Shown here in pieces: positions 46,654-57,768 of a DNA stretch of 64,000 bases. The DNA is taken from the NCBI GenBank assembly GCA_018350325.1, contig JAEVLN010000002.1, positions 3,374,295 through 3,438,294 on the forward strand, in the 5' to 3' direction. The stretch is from Globodera rostochiensis (taxonomy: Eukaryota > Nematoda > Chromadorea > Rhabditida > Heteroderidae). Under the pieces are notes generated by a model, which was not told the DNA's origin, did no database searches, and worked only from the letters and a program-made list of their open reading frames with translations. Position numbers and translations under genes: made by a program. Position 1 is the first letter of the stretch. The number at the start of each line of letters is the position of its first letter.

Positions 46654-47255
46654 TACATTTCGACACTGGACGTTTCGACACTGAGTTTTTAATGTTTCCA
46701 AAATAGGGGTCTCGGGGCCGTTGAATCCAAATCTGACCTCTGTTTCGACCAATTCCGAATTCTAACAACTTTTCGAAATTTCCAAAAACTAATTACGAGC
46801 TCAAAATTTTCAAAAGAATGAAGGACTTTTCAGTTCTGCCTGGGGTCGCAACTCAAGTTTAAAGCAACAAAAAATTTCACTCGTTTTCCGACTTGCGCCA
46901 TGCCAGATCTAAATCGATTTGTATTGATTGGACCACAACCAAGCCCAAAATTGAAGTAAATGTGAATTTGTGACCCCAGAACGGAAAGTACTAGAATGAA
47001 TTAGATTGTTACTTACTTGCCTTTTTGTTTGTGCTTTGAATGATTCTGAAACACATAATTTATTTTTGGAAAATTTTTGAATTTTCGAAAAAAAGTTCGA
47101 GTCCGGGGTTCGAAATTGGTCGAAATTGAGGCCAGATTCGGATTCTACGGCCAAGAAACTCTAAAAAGGACCCTTTTGGAAACTTTTAAAACTCAGTGTC
47201 GAAACGTCCAGTGTCGAAAAGTCGTGTCGAAACGTCCAGTGTCGAAATGTCCTGC
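46654..47255. mobile_element. Inverted-repeat element with CAGTGTCGAAACGTC tandem termini
   Basis: Ends carry GACATTTCGACACTGGACG and related units in opposite orientation (two on the left, four on the right). Interior includes the TCGAATTCGGG module near 47095. I could not define a clean target duplication. Confidence 0.7.
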
Positions 47256-47385
47256 AACGCTAAATTTTGGTCAAAAATGTCCATTTTTGGCAATTTTTAA
47301 ACCGTTCAAAAACCGGTTTAAATGCTTTTCCGCGCCAAAATTTTGATTGCTCTATCGTTTTCAGCACCTAAGAAAACCTATAAAG

Positions 47386-47735
47386 CAGGGTTGCCAACTG
47401 TACCTATTTATCAGAAATGTACTGTTATTAGGAGGCAGAATCTGACAAATTCAAAAATTTTCTCGGCGGCGCCTATTGGCATAAAGCAGAATTTAGAAAA
47501 AATTGCATTTTAGAAAAAACGAAAATCGGCAAAACTCAAAAATCCATGTACATAAAGCTGCAATTTTCAACCCCCGAATTGTTGGAAAATTGTTGGTGAC
47601 GAGAAATATGGTTAAACGCACATTTCATGCGAAAAAATAAAGATTTACTATATTTTGAGACATTTTTTATAATGTACTGATTTTTGACCCTGATTCCAAT
47701 GTACTGATTTTGGAAAATTTTTGTTGGCAACCCTG
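47386..47735. mobile_element. hAT-type MITE (CAGGGTTGCCAA ends)
   Basis: 350 bp, perfect 12-bp ends CAGGGTTGCCAA, exact 8-bp duplication CTATAAAG (47378-47385 and 47736-47743). Repeated ATGTACTG words lie near both ends; half a CGGCGGCGCC hairpin copy at 47460-47480. Confidence 0.93.
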
Positions 47736-47743
47736 CTATAAAG

Positions 47744-48190
47744 GTGTTTTTAAGCGATTTTAATTTTTCACATATAAGGCAATTTTACCTAGATTTCAAA
47801 ATTTTCCAAAACCTCAAAGTCATTCAAAAACCATAAATTCGATCATTACTTGAAAAAGGGAAACTGAAATTGACAAATTAAGCAGTACACCCAAGGTTCG
47901 CAGATTTGAGGTTTTGGCTTCATTTTGGTGTTTTTGGGAATGTCAATGAGGCTAAATTTTTAAAATGAGGATTTGATGCTTTTTTGGTGTTTTTTGGATG
48001 CTCCTGATGATTTTTGCAGCTTTTTGCGTGTTTTGAGGGTTTTTCCGAAATCTACAAAAACTCCCTTTCCGTTGGAGAAATTGTGTTGAGGGTTTCAGGG
48101 GAACTATTTTGTTAAATAAGATTGTTATTGCATTTGTTATTTTATTTTCCAATTTTTGTAAAAAAAATTAACCAAAAAGCGACAGTAATT
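47744..48190. other. Intergenic region with a partial hAT-like relative
   Basis: Around 47890-48060, AAGGTTCGCAGATTTGAGG and following words resemble a diverged half of the element at 26878-27578. No gene seen. Confidence 0.4.
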
Positions 48191-48765
48191 ATGGAACGAG
48201 AGTGTATGATTCCAACTCTTAAACATCGCGAGTGTATAAAAACTAAAAGGTCGACAAACAGTGCCACCACTGCGAGCTTCGTCAACGAAATTTCGCTTTC
48301 GGAAACCGCCGATGTACGGGCTGACGATGGAATCGTCGACGATCGGCTGACGAGCAGTTCGTCGAGTTCTTCGTCGGACAGCAGCACGGCAACAACGGAC
48401 ACGGAGGACGGAGGTGACTTGGTGGGAGTGGGGGGGAGGCGTTAAATTTTTTTTCAAAAAAATGCAGGCGATGGCGTCATCGAGGGACGGAAGAGAAAGA
48501 AGGAAGGGGACAACGGCTCTTCTGACCGTGCGGACAGCGTTAAGGACGTCGAAGAGATGGACGGAGAGGGCCTTTTATTGGCGGAGGCGGCGGCGCCCTC
48601 CGGTTCAGACAAAGACAACGACGCGCTCTGTGAGACGAAGTACATTTTTTTTATTTTATTTTTATAATTTAAAGTTATAAAAACAAAAAATCCAGGGACG
48701 AGAGCGAACTGGCCAACCAAATGACGGCATCGGCCGGTGGGGAGGAAGCTAAGAAGACGGATTAG
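48191..48765 (+). CDS. Small acidic Ser-rich protein, function unknown
   Basis: Three exons join in frame: 48191-48410 (MERECMIPTLKHRECIK to TATTDTEDG), 48468-48639 (GVIEGRKRKKEGDNGSSD to DALCETK), and 48698-48765 (DESELANQMTASAGGEEAKK then a stop). Donors are GTGACT and GTACAT; acceptors are TGCAG and TCCAG. The product is about 152 residues, rich in Ser, Asp and Glu, with a basic cluster GRKRKK that could be a nuclear signal. It has no signal peptide or membrane segment. I do not recognise the family. Confidence 0.55.
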
Positions 48766-49827
48766 CTGAATGGCGAGATGTAAATACACTGAATTCAGTT
48801 GATAATGCGCTCTCATAAATGAATATATATGTAGCATAAACCTGTTTTTGTTTAAATTTTAACTATTGGGTGAGCGTTTTTGCGACCGAAAGAATTTTGT
48901 TTCCATTTCACAATACTTGTTAATGTAACCCGAATTGCATGAAAGTTGTTTGTCAAAGTGGTAGAGGAAATCATTCCGAATTTGCGGGATCCGTTGGTGG
49001 ATAGTCGGATGAAGAGTCTGTTCGCCTACAGTTTTCTGATTCTGTGCGCATACCTAATTTGTCCGGACTGGTCCAGAAATAAAATACTACCTATATTAGG
49101 AGATATTCCCCGTGTTCGACATAGGTCGAAAACTTAAAAAAAATAAACCTGCTTTTATGAACCCAGCTTTGAAAAAAATGTTTTTTTTCAAAAAAAGGAA
49201 GCAGGCTTTTTGCTAAAACGACTTGGGCGGGAAAGTCCGGTAAAGTGACCTGACCAGAACATCCGGTCAGTGTCCGGACCCCGCCATCGAAACATCGCAG
49301 TGAACGCTTGGATTGCAAAGAATTCTCACAGAAAAATAAATACATATTTATTTGTTGCACGAGACCAACAAAATGTCGTCAAAAAAGAAATCTTGGAGCT
49401 CGATTATCTTGAATGGTATTTTCTGCTGTTCGTCTATAAATTTGTGTGTCGTCTATACATCTCTGTGAAGTCCAATTTGAATATATGTAAGTGAAAGAAT
49501 GCGCGGCTTCCCTGGCATTTACGGCAAAAATAACTCAACAATCTTAGGACATTTATGAGCAAAAAAATATTGTATTCAGTCATGCTTTTCGTCAGGGATG
49601 CCAAATTGCCTTATTTTTAAGGCAAATGCCATAATTTTGGAAATTTGCCTTATTGTTTGCCATATTTTCACACTTGCCATAATTTTGCCATATTTTTGAA
49701 TCCCCCAAAAGAAATGTAAATAATTAAAAGTTTAAAGGGGAATGATAGAAATTATGTAATTTGCTTTTGGGTGGGTTCGATCACATTTCTTCGAATCCCT
49801 CAATGACGGGCAGCATCGTTCTGACTG
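48766..49827. other. Intergenic region with an isolated open frame and a hAT fragment
   Basis: A plus-strand frame at 48949-49137 (KVVEEIIPNLRDPLVDSRMK then a hydrophobic FAYSFLILCAYLI) looks protein-like, but I found no partner exons. At 49594-49705 lies a truncated, inverted relative of the element at 33334-33768. Confidence 0.3.
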
Positions 49828-52800
49828 TCAGTAAAACCTCTTCCTGGCACGCTCCTGGCGCTTTTGGAAGAAGAACAAACCAAAGCCAAGTACACCGACC
49901 ACAACAGCGAGACCAATCAGCACGAGGAAAATGGATCCGATCCAACCCAATTTGGATGGTCTGCGGTCTGGGACGTGATCACGAGGGGCAGCGATGCTGA
50001 ACGAGAGGAGGTCGGAGGTCAATGCAAAAATAAATTAATTACTTTTCCGCGAACGGATCCACCGAGTCCCGGTTGACACTCTCAAACGGCTTCTCTACCC
50101 GGGCGTACTCCTGCTCGAACATTCGGACGCTCAAAACGTCATGGTTATCTGAAATGGTGCCGTTCAACTTATTGTTTTTGGCCTTCTCACCCGAAAGCTC
50201 CCCAGTGGCTGCCGTAATTCCAAAGTAAAAGTTGCTTGGCAAAATGACGCCATCGACACTGAAGCAACGACGCCATTGAGTGGCACCGGTGATGTCGGTG
50301 AATACCTTTTAACAAAAGCGCAATAAATTTTAACCCCCGCGGCGGTGGGGGGGGGGGTGTGAATTTCCTAAATGTTCCCCCATCCCCATTTTGAAAAGTC
50401 CGACGTTTCTGGCTTTGTAGGGCACTTAAATTATGTTCGAGTTCGACCTACAGAGAGAGTGTCAGCCACGTAGCGGATCAATACTTGCGTGTCGTGCTCT
50501 TTGTTTCGGAATTTTGCCTCGCAACCTACAAAGTAATTACTAGCTGGCTACTCACTTATTACATTTTAATGGGAAATTCCATCTTTTTTACCGGTATGTT
50601 CTCCGCCCAGTTGGGTATGTGTCCCGTCTGCGTCATGGTCGTATTGGAGTGTGCCGTTGGAAACCATTGCTGAAATGTACGGATGGGCATGCTGAAAATT
50701 AAAAAAAACTTTCAGAACACATACAGAAACATGCCTTGGAGCAGTTTTTTTAAACGTTGTTTAACAATTCCCAAATTTTTTCCATCAGCGCTTAATGGCA
50801 CGACCAGACCTCGACTCTTTTGCCAACATAAGTGAAATAGTGGGGGGGTCGACCCCCCCACCCATCGTTCGTACCGAGCCCAAAATAGAGGGGGAGGGGG
50901 GGGATCGTACCGACCGGGTCGGGGCTGGAGGGGGGGGGGGGGGGTCGAGGAGAAAAAGGGTTTGGGGGGGGGGGAGGAGAGAACGAAGAAAAAAAAGAGG
51001 AAATCGTATTTCTTTTGACCAATTTCTAAACAAATTTAGTCAATCCCAAAATTTTTCTCATCCAAAAGCCAAAAATGGTAGAAATTCTGGCCAATTTTCT
51101 TAACAAATTACCATAAAAATTCAAAAATTTTTCCCGGCGGCGCTTATCGGCACCGCCGCTCCCCCCCCCCCCCAAAAAAATCCGCCCAATTTTGCAAATT
51201 TCCGTTTTTTTTTTGCCAAAAATTCCGAATTCCGGCTCCAAAAATGCCCGGAATCAGGTTACGCCCACCTAAAATCTTCAAAAAAATGGCTTTATTTTCC
51301 CTACTATTTCACGTATGTTTGTCAATCCTTCCACCACCTCCCCCAAAAAAACCATTTCTGACTAGTCCTCGCCTGATGAGGCCCATTGTGGTTGCTGTAT
51401 GTGTCAAGAAAAATGCCGAGTCCCCGAAAGAAGTCTTTGGAGCCAAACACAGTTCCAAGCACTTCCGGGTCCTGAACATACCAAATGGCCATGCCATCTG
51501 AACAGCAAAAACTCCGACTAAAGCACTTAATCCCGAATTACCTCCGAACAAAGCGCCGGTTGAGCCATGGACCTTGAAGCTCACAACCATCTCCCAATCG
51601 CGCACCGAGTTCGGCTAAATTCACCAAAACTTTTGTCTTTAACTCCGGTCAGGGACGTCCGTCCCCCACCCCGAAATAGGGTTTTTTCCTCTTAGGTCGA
51701 CCCCACCCCCAGCAGGAAGTGTTTTTATAGCTATATCCCTGATTCCAGCCCAGAATCTTACCACTTTATTCCACAGACCACCTCTGAGACTTTGCAAGTC
51801 GGAGGTCAGACGGATGTGCTGAGGAGTCAAAATGGCACTGCCGACAATGTCCCAAAAGGGTAGGTCAATGTCGGCATCTGATGGTTTAACATGCATTTTA
51901 TTCTAATTTGAATCTGAACTCGAAGCAAGTTTCTTATCAGATTTGTTTTTCAACGGCGTCTACTCAAATCGCCGGCCTTCCCCAAAGGTTAAAAATTATT
52001 ATAAAAGGGGTGAAGCTGAAATTAAAAAATTTCTCTTAGATTTGGTGCTATAATCGGCTCCCACCTTACCATCAAGATCGGGGCAATAACTTACTTCGGT
52101 ACTTGTGCCGTTTAGGTCCTCAATTTTGGTCGATTTTTCAAAAAAAAATTTTTACTATGCTTAAATCTTTTAGAAAAGTATTTCTTGGGGTATTCGGAGG
52201 CGTAGAATCCGAATATGCTCTCTGTCTCGACCGATTTCGAAGCTCGAACTCGAATTCGAACAATTTTTTGAAAATTCATAATTTCCAAAAATCACTTTTG
52301 CCTAACAAAGCATGCATTCAGTCATTAGTTGCCTTTTCGTTGTAATTTTATGGTTTTTGAATGATTTTGAGGCTAAAATTGATTTTTGAAAATTTTTGAA
52401 TTTTCAAAAAAATGTTCGAATTCGGGTCCGGGGTTCGAAATTGGTCGAAATAAATGTCAGATTCGGATTCTACGCCTCCGAATACCCCAAGAAATACTTT
52501 TCTAAAAGATTTAAGCATAGTAAAAAAAATTTTTTGAACATCGACCAAAATTGAAGACCTAAACGGCACAAGTACCCTTACTTCATCCAAAACCGATTAA
52601 GAAATTCCTAGCCACTCGAAATACCTTGAAGCTAAAAAACATTAAGTTAAAGCTTTGCGGCCAAACTTTTTCCAATCGCAAAGCTTTAACTTAATGTTAG
52701 CTTTATGTCTTCGAGATCTTTCGATTTTGGACGGTTAAGGTTGAAGCAAATTATCGCCCCGATCTTGATTGTTGATGAATTGGGTTTACCCCCCCCCCCC

Positions 52801-52996
52801 CTAGCTTTACAAGGGGTCCAATTAACTCACATTGATATGGCTTTACCAGCGTATGCTCTCGCTTGAGATAACCACGCGTTTCGCCCACTGGAGTGCTGTC
52901 AATTGCATCGGCCGTTGGGTCGGAATGGACGAAAAATGGATGAAAACTCAAAGAAACAAAAAGGCACAGATGTAACAGAGCGGACATTTTGACCAT
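49828..52996 (-). CDS. ile-2: VIP36-like L-type lectin (LMAN2 family), ER-Golgi cargo receptor
   Basis: L-type lectins bind high-mannose glycans on proteins leaving the ER. The start MVKMSALLHLCLFVSLSF is at 52996 and gives a signal peptide. Exons then supply GYLKREHTLVKPYQ, LPFWDIVGSAILTPQHIRLT, LWNK, NSVRDWEMVVSFKVHG, DGMAIWYVQDPEVLGTVFGS, FFRGLGIFLDTYSN, HAHPYISAMVSNGTLQYDHD, GCEAKFRNKEHDTQVLIRY, WRRCFSVDGVILPSNFYFGI and TAATGELS joined to DNHDVLSVRMFEQEY. The Asp and Asn residues of the metal/sugar site (FLDTYSN, DNHD) are kept. A TM helix (FLVLIGLAVVVGVLGFGLFF) ends in FQKRQERARKRFY, the VIP36-type cytoplasmic tail. The symbol is the expected worm orthologue by memory; LMAN2L-type assignment is possible. 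One long intron holds a MITE (52098-52576) and long G/C runs. Confidence 0.92.
51080..51185. repeat. Dispersed GC-rich hairpin repeat (intronic copy)
   Basis: TTCCCGGCGGCGCTTATCGG followed by CACCGCCG forms a strong hairpin, preceded by the conserved flank TTAACAAATTACCATAAAAA. It is one of about eight copies in the window; this one is not inside a delimited hAT element. Confidence 0.75.
52098..52576. mobile_element. hAT-type MITE in the lectin gene (GGTACTT family)
   Basis: 479 bp, long inverted arms starting GGTACTTGTGCCGTTTAGGT, exact 8-bp duplication CTTACTTC (52090-52097 and 52577-52584). Both arms carry the TCGAATTCGGG/GATTCGGATTCTACG module. Confidence 0.95.
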
Positions 52997-53751
52997 TGTT
53001 GATCGAGGAAAGTGAAAATTAGGAAATCGCATTATCAAAACCTCAAAAAGCATAAATGCATTAATTATTCTCTATTCTCTACTAATTTTTGCATTTTCAA
53101 AAGCTCTTTAATTGCGTGAAGTAAATAAAACAATTGCCACGTTATGTAACCAATGAATGGAGCAATGAGAATGGAGGCCCGGTCGCAGCCACCCATCCGA
53201 TTAAAGAGGAAAATAAAATGGGAAAGAATAAGTCATAAATGCACATAAAACGACTCACTTTCCAAAACGTGAATGGAAAAGCCCAAGTTATTGTTTTTTA
53301 TATGTACATATAAATAAATACAATGTTTTATTAGGGCCCGGCGGGAACGGGACTCCAACGAAAAGGTGCGGGGATTCTGTCCCTTCAATTCGGGCCCAAC
53401 AGAATTTTTAACTGTCGGGAAAAGGAGGGCATCCTGCACCCGGTAACGAATTCCCGTTCCCGGAAAAAATATTCGTCTTTTTCCCAATTCCAAGGATAAA
53501 AAGCATAATTATCCATTCTAATCTGTTCATAGCATACCCTTAATCGTCCTTCCTAGCCGCTAGTTTTAAATGGTGTAAGGAAATCGCTGTATATTTTTTT
53601 TCAAAAATTGCAGCTCTTTTGCTTTCTGTCATTCAATTCCTCCGAGAAAAAGAAGTCACTGAAATGAAAGTGCATTTTGTGCCCCATTCACAAACTGCTA
53701 ATTTCTCTCTCGCCAATTTGGTTAGATTAACATGGACTAATCATGCCTTTT
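52997..53751. other. Divergent intergenic region between lectin and ETFB
   Basis: Shared upstream region of two divergently transcribed genes. GC-rich patch 53330-53470 contains GGGAACGGGACTCC and its near inverse; no defined element. No gene seen. Confidence 0.4.
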
Positions 53752-53764
53752 TTAGCTTTTAGAA
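53752..53764 (+). promoter_or_regulatory. Candidate trans-splice acceptor of ETFB
   Basis: TTAGCTTTTAG ends two bases before the ATG. No 5' exon is needed for the model, so this is best read as the site where a spliced leader would be joined. Confidence 0.5.
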
Positions 53765-54756
53765 ATGCGAATTTTGGTAGGCGTTAAAAGGGTCATTGAC
53801 TTCGCTGTGAAAGTGCGCGTCAAAAAGGACGGCACCGGTGTTGTGAAGGACGGCGTCAACCATTCGATGAATCCCTTTTGCGAAATTGCACTGGAGGAGG
53901 CGGTGAGAATCAAAGAGCGCAACGAGAAGGAGGGCGGCGGGCCCGTGGAGGTGGTCGCTTTCTCATTCGGCACACAAAAGGCGCAAGTGGGTTGACTACT
54001 TTTGCATAGGCCGAATTGTTTTATGAATTTTATATTTTGTTTGCATTTTCGGATCAAATCGCTTTAAGGAAACACTTCGGACAGCACTGGCGAAGGGTGC
54101 AGACAAGGCGTTGCTCGTTGAGGTGGACAGCGCGACAGAGGAGAAGTTAGAGCCCATCCACGTGGCTCGAGCGTTGGCCAAATTGGCACGGGAAGGCAAA
54201 TACGACTTGGTGCTGTTGGGAAAGCAGGCTATCGACGACGACGCCAACCAAACGGGTGGAAAAATAATGAAATTATTGATCTTGAATGGGAATACAGGAC
54301 AAATGGTTGCTGGATACCTGAATTGGCCGCAGGCGACGTTCGCCAGCAAAATCGAGCAGGACGGAACTTCGCATTTAAAAGTGACGCGCGAAATTGACGG
54401 CGGATTAGACACTGTAAAGCTGAAGTTGCCGGCCGTTGTTACTGCCGACCTGCGACTAAACGAAGTTTAATTTTTCCAATTTAGAAAAGAATAAAATTTA
54501 AACTTTTAATTAGCCTCGCTACGCAACCCTTCCCAACATTATGAAGGCAAAAAAGAAGCCATTTGAGAAAAAGACAGCGCAGGAGTTGGGCATTGACATG
54601 GCCAATCAAACGGAGATTTTGGAAGTAAAATATTTTACTATAAGTCAAATTCAACACATTTCTAAGGTCTCCGAACCGCCAGTTCGACAGGCGGGCGGGT
54701 TTGTGGACGATGTGACCGGGTTGGTGAAGAAGCTCAAGGAGAAGGGAGTGATCTGA
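53765..54756 (+). CDS. ETFB: Electron transfer flavoprotein beta subunit
   Basis: ETF takes electrons from mitochondrial acyl-CoA dehydrogenases and passes them to ETF-QO. The five exons are 53765-53986, 54069-54255, 54298-54464, 54514-54624 and 54667-54756. The protein reads [136 protein letters not shown], ending [11 protein letters not shown]. The LGKQAIDDD signature and the dehydrogenase-binding recognition-loop region ([14 protein letters not shown]) are intact. Length is about 258 residues, as usual. Exons 2 and 3 are separated by a 42-bp intron. The next gene starts 217 bp downstream on the same strand. Confidence 0.97.
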
Positions 54757-54961
54757 ACGACCAATGGAGCGAAATTGATGATTATATATAAAGAATAATT
54801 CTACAAATTGTCTATTAGAATAAGTCATTTTTCCATTCTTACTTGCTTATGCCTGCCGTAATAGTGTAAATTTCCAATTTCTTTCATAATTTAGCATTTG
54901 TTCATCCATTTGGTGGAATCTCTGCCGTCCATTCTTTTCATTCGATATTTTAAAATTTCCG

Positions 54962-54972
54962 TTTTTTGTTAG
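54962..54972 (+). promoter_or_regulatory. Candidate trans-splice acceptor of TRAP-beta
   Basis: TTTTTTGTTAG followed by G then ATG, 205 bp after the ETFB stop. This is the pattern of a downstream operon gene trans-spliced to a leader. Confidence 0.55.
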
Positions 54973-54973
54973 G

Positions 54974-56634
54974 ATGTTTCAAAACAAAGTAGGTCATGCC
55001 CTGCTGTTTCTGCTTGCTTTGGCAGTCCCAACTTTGGTGGCGGATGATGATCTTGGAGAAGTAAGTTTGAGTTTTGTATTTCCTTAAGTTTGGTTTAAAA
55101 TTCATTCTTTAGGCTGACCGAAAACCGATGAATGCTGCTCGGGTACTAGCTTCCAAGTTCACTCTGTCGCAGGTATCTCGACTGAATTTGTTTATTCTCG
55201 CCGAAAAGTGTTTAGTTGGTTAAATTAATTGTTTCTTTGTAGTATGCCGTTGAGGGTATGGATTATGTGGTGGAGTACAATTTGTACAACGTGGGCGACC
55301 GCACGGCGTTCAGAGTTGTTTTGGACGATCGCAACTCATTTCCGACCCAATCGTTTGACATTGTGCGCGGAATGCTTCACATCCGATGGGAAAAAATGGC
55401 ACCGGGCGAAAATGGTGAGATTTTGATTTTTATCCTTTCAACAAAATGTTTTCATCGGCAAAGTGGGTAAATGCATCTTAATTGAATTTAAGTGACCCAT
55501 TCGGTAGTGGTCCGTCCGCGCAGTTACGGCATTTTCAATTACACTTCCGCCATGGTTACTTACTACACGGCCGACGATGCCAAGCAGGCAACCGTCGGTT
55601 ACAGCACAGCGCCAGGCGAAGGTATTTTTATATTTTCACATTACTAGCACCCGAATTGTTTCATTAATTTTTGAGGGTTTTAAAGAAATACGGCGAAGGT
55701 ATTTTTATATTTTCACATTACTAGCACCCGAATTGTTTCATTAATTTTTGAGGGTTTTAAAGAAATACCGGCAATCCTAAAGAATGGGTGTCCCTAATTC
55801 ATTTTATGTTTTGAGCTAAAAATGTAAAGCCGGGGGTTTTCGGGGATGTTGATCACGAATCTGACATCAGATTTTGACAAATCATTGATTTTGTCTAAGA
55901 TTTTTCATCAACTACTGATTTTTGGTAATAGCCCCGATTTTCAAAAAAATTATTTTTTTGTTTTTTGCAAAAAACAAACAATCAAACAAATAATTTGCCT
56001 TTTTAGATGTCAGATTCGAATTTTATTCATCAGAAAACCCAGGAAACGGTTTTTTCAATATTTTACTATAATTTTAGAAAATCGATTTTTTGAAAAATTT
56101 GGATCCGGGGTTCAAAATCGGGCGAAATGGAGGTCAGATTCGGATTCTACGTCCCAGAGCTCTAGTAACTATTTTCTAATGTCTTTATAAAATGGTTTTT
56201 TTTTTTGAAAAAAATAGGGACACCCATTCTTTAGGATTGCCGAAATACCGATTTCTGACTACAAAGTTTCGTCCCCGGGTCTATTTGTTATTTGTGGTTG
56301 TTGTTCACGCACACCTACGGGCAACATTTCAGGGAATATTTACCGGCTAAAGGATTATGAGCGCCGATTCAGCTCCAAAATGGGAATATGGATTATCTTT
56401 TTGCTGTTGGCGTTGCCCACAACCGTCGTGCCTTTCTTCCTTTGGTGATACCCTTTTTTTATTCTTCGGTATGCCACAAAAAACCGATGCACGAATTGAA
56501 CTTTATATTTTTTACATTAAATAGGCATCTCATGTTTTGAATTGCATTCGTTTCTTTGCAGGTATAAATTTCAACAGAAATATTCGCCAAAAGCCGGGAT
56601 GGCAGGCCAACAGAATACCAAGAAGGCTCAATGA
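54974..56634 (+). CDS. SSR2: Translocon-associated protein subunit beta (TRAP-beta, SSR2)
   Basis: TRAP-beta is a single-pass ER protein that sits at the Sec61 translocon and helps insert secretory proteins. It starts MFQNKVGHALLFLLALAVP (signal peptide). Exons then give RVLASKFTLSQ, YAVEGMDYVVEYNLYNVGDR, SFDIVRGMLHIRWEKMAPGE, VVVRPRSYGIFNYTSAMVTY, YTADDAKQATVGYSTAPGE, NIYRLKDYERRFSSKMGIW, the TM helix IIFLLLALPTTVVPFFLW and the lysine-rich tail YKFQQKYSPKAGMAGQQNTK, ending at 56634. The NYTS sequon is in the lumenal domain. The intron after APGE was enlarged by a 76-bp direct duplication and a 472-bp MITE. Confidence 0.96.
55616..55769. repeat. Direct duplication of about 76 bp across an exon-intron junction
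   Basis: GGCGAAGGTATTTTTATATT through GGGTTTTAAAGAAATAC occurs twice in a row (about 55616-55691 and 55692-55767), essentially identical. The copy therefore duplicates the splice donor GAAG/GTATTT of the TRAP-beta gene. Confidence 0.93.
55770..56241. mobile_element. hAT-type MITE in a TRAP-beta intron (GGCAATCCTAAAG ends)
   Basis: 472 bp, perfect inverted ends GGCAATCCTAAAGAATGGGT and beyond, exact 8-bp duplication GAAATACC (55762-55769 and 56242-56249). The interior carries the GATTCGGATTCTACG module. Confidence 0.95.
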
Positions 56635-57768
56635 GAAAGAGAGGGAAGAATAATGGCCAACCAAATCTGTTTATTTTAACTGTGTGCTTCAAAACTTGAC
56701 ATTTGTTGTGTTAACTTCTAAGAAATTACAAAATTACTTGGGGAATGAAGTGATTAGAAAACTTTATGGGCAGACGCGATTGTCGCTGCGGTTTATATTT
56801 TAACAGAAATTTGTTAATTTTATTAAAGATTGAAACGTTGGTTGAAAATCTGTTCTCGGTTTTATATTTCGCATCTGTTACGAAATAACCTGAAAGACTA
56901 AATAATGTGACAGTGCAGTGAATGGATAGATGCATTCTGCCGCTGTACAGTACAGTGTTTCCTTGTTCATTTTTGCTAATTTGAGCGGAAGGTGGGTAAA
57001 TGCTGGCTGAAGGATGGGACAGAGTGATCAATCTGTTTCAATGTCGTTGGTTGAAGATTTAATCGTTTTGCGATTCTCCCGTCTCCCCCCCCCCCCCCCA
57101 TTCATTCCATTCGACTCCTCCTAATGTGTACGGAAGACGAACGGCCTTTCAGCTACACTTCGTCTGTTTTAGAAATTTTCATTAGCAAAGCTGGTTGCTT
57201 TTCGACATTCTACCACTTCATTTACGGCGTTTTGTATTCATCCGGCGGGCGGCGATGCAGGCGTAAGTTTGGCCAATAGCTAAGCATGCGTTTTAAAGCT
57301 TCTACCCGTTGCACGCTTTTGGATGGTATCAAAAATGTTTGAATTGGTTAGATTTGAAAAAAGTTATAACGAAAAAACGTCTGAAAAGGGGAACTAGTTG
57401 GCCGGCCGGGAACGAGTCGGGGTCCGTCTCTTTGTACCCCCCCCCCTTTTTTGAAAATAGATTTTTTTCATATTTGATAAAAGTTGAATTCGGGTTCGGG
57501 ATTTAGAATTAGGCAAAACCAGGGTCAGATTCGGTTCTACGCCCCTGAATGTTTTATCGACTTTGTAAACAAGATTTTTTTTCAAAAAAGGGGGGGCAAA
57601 GCACAGTATTCCCGAAACAGTTTTAATCTACAAATTAACATAAGGGAAAAGCAAATTCTCCGATTCATCTTTACTTTTTAATTTCCATTTTTGTATCCTG
57701 AGCTTTGTTTATTCTCTTGTCCACTTCTCTTTTCATCAAAGTCGTTTGCTTTTATGTATTTAGTGCCA
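56635..57768. other. Intergenic region with repeat fragments
   Basis: A C14 run lies near 57086. From 57271 to 57430 is half of the 8989-9386-type foldback element (TTGGCCAATAGCTAAGC to GGGAACGAGTCGGGG). From 57440 to 57600 is a piece carrying the GTTGAATTCGGGTTCGGG module. No gene seen. Confidence 0.55.
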
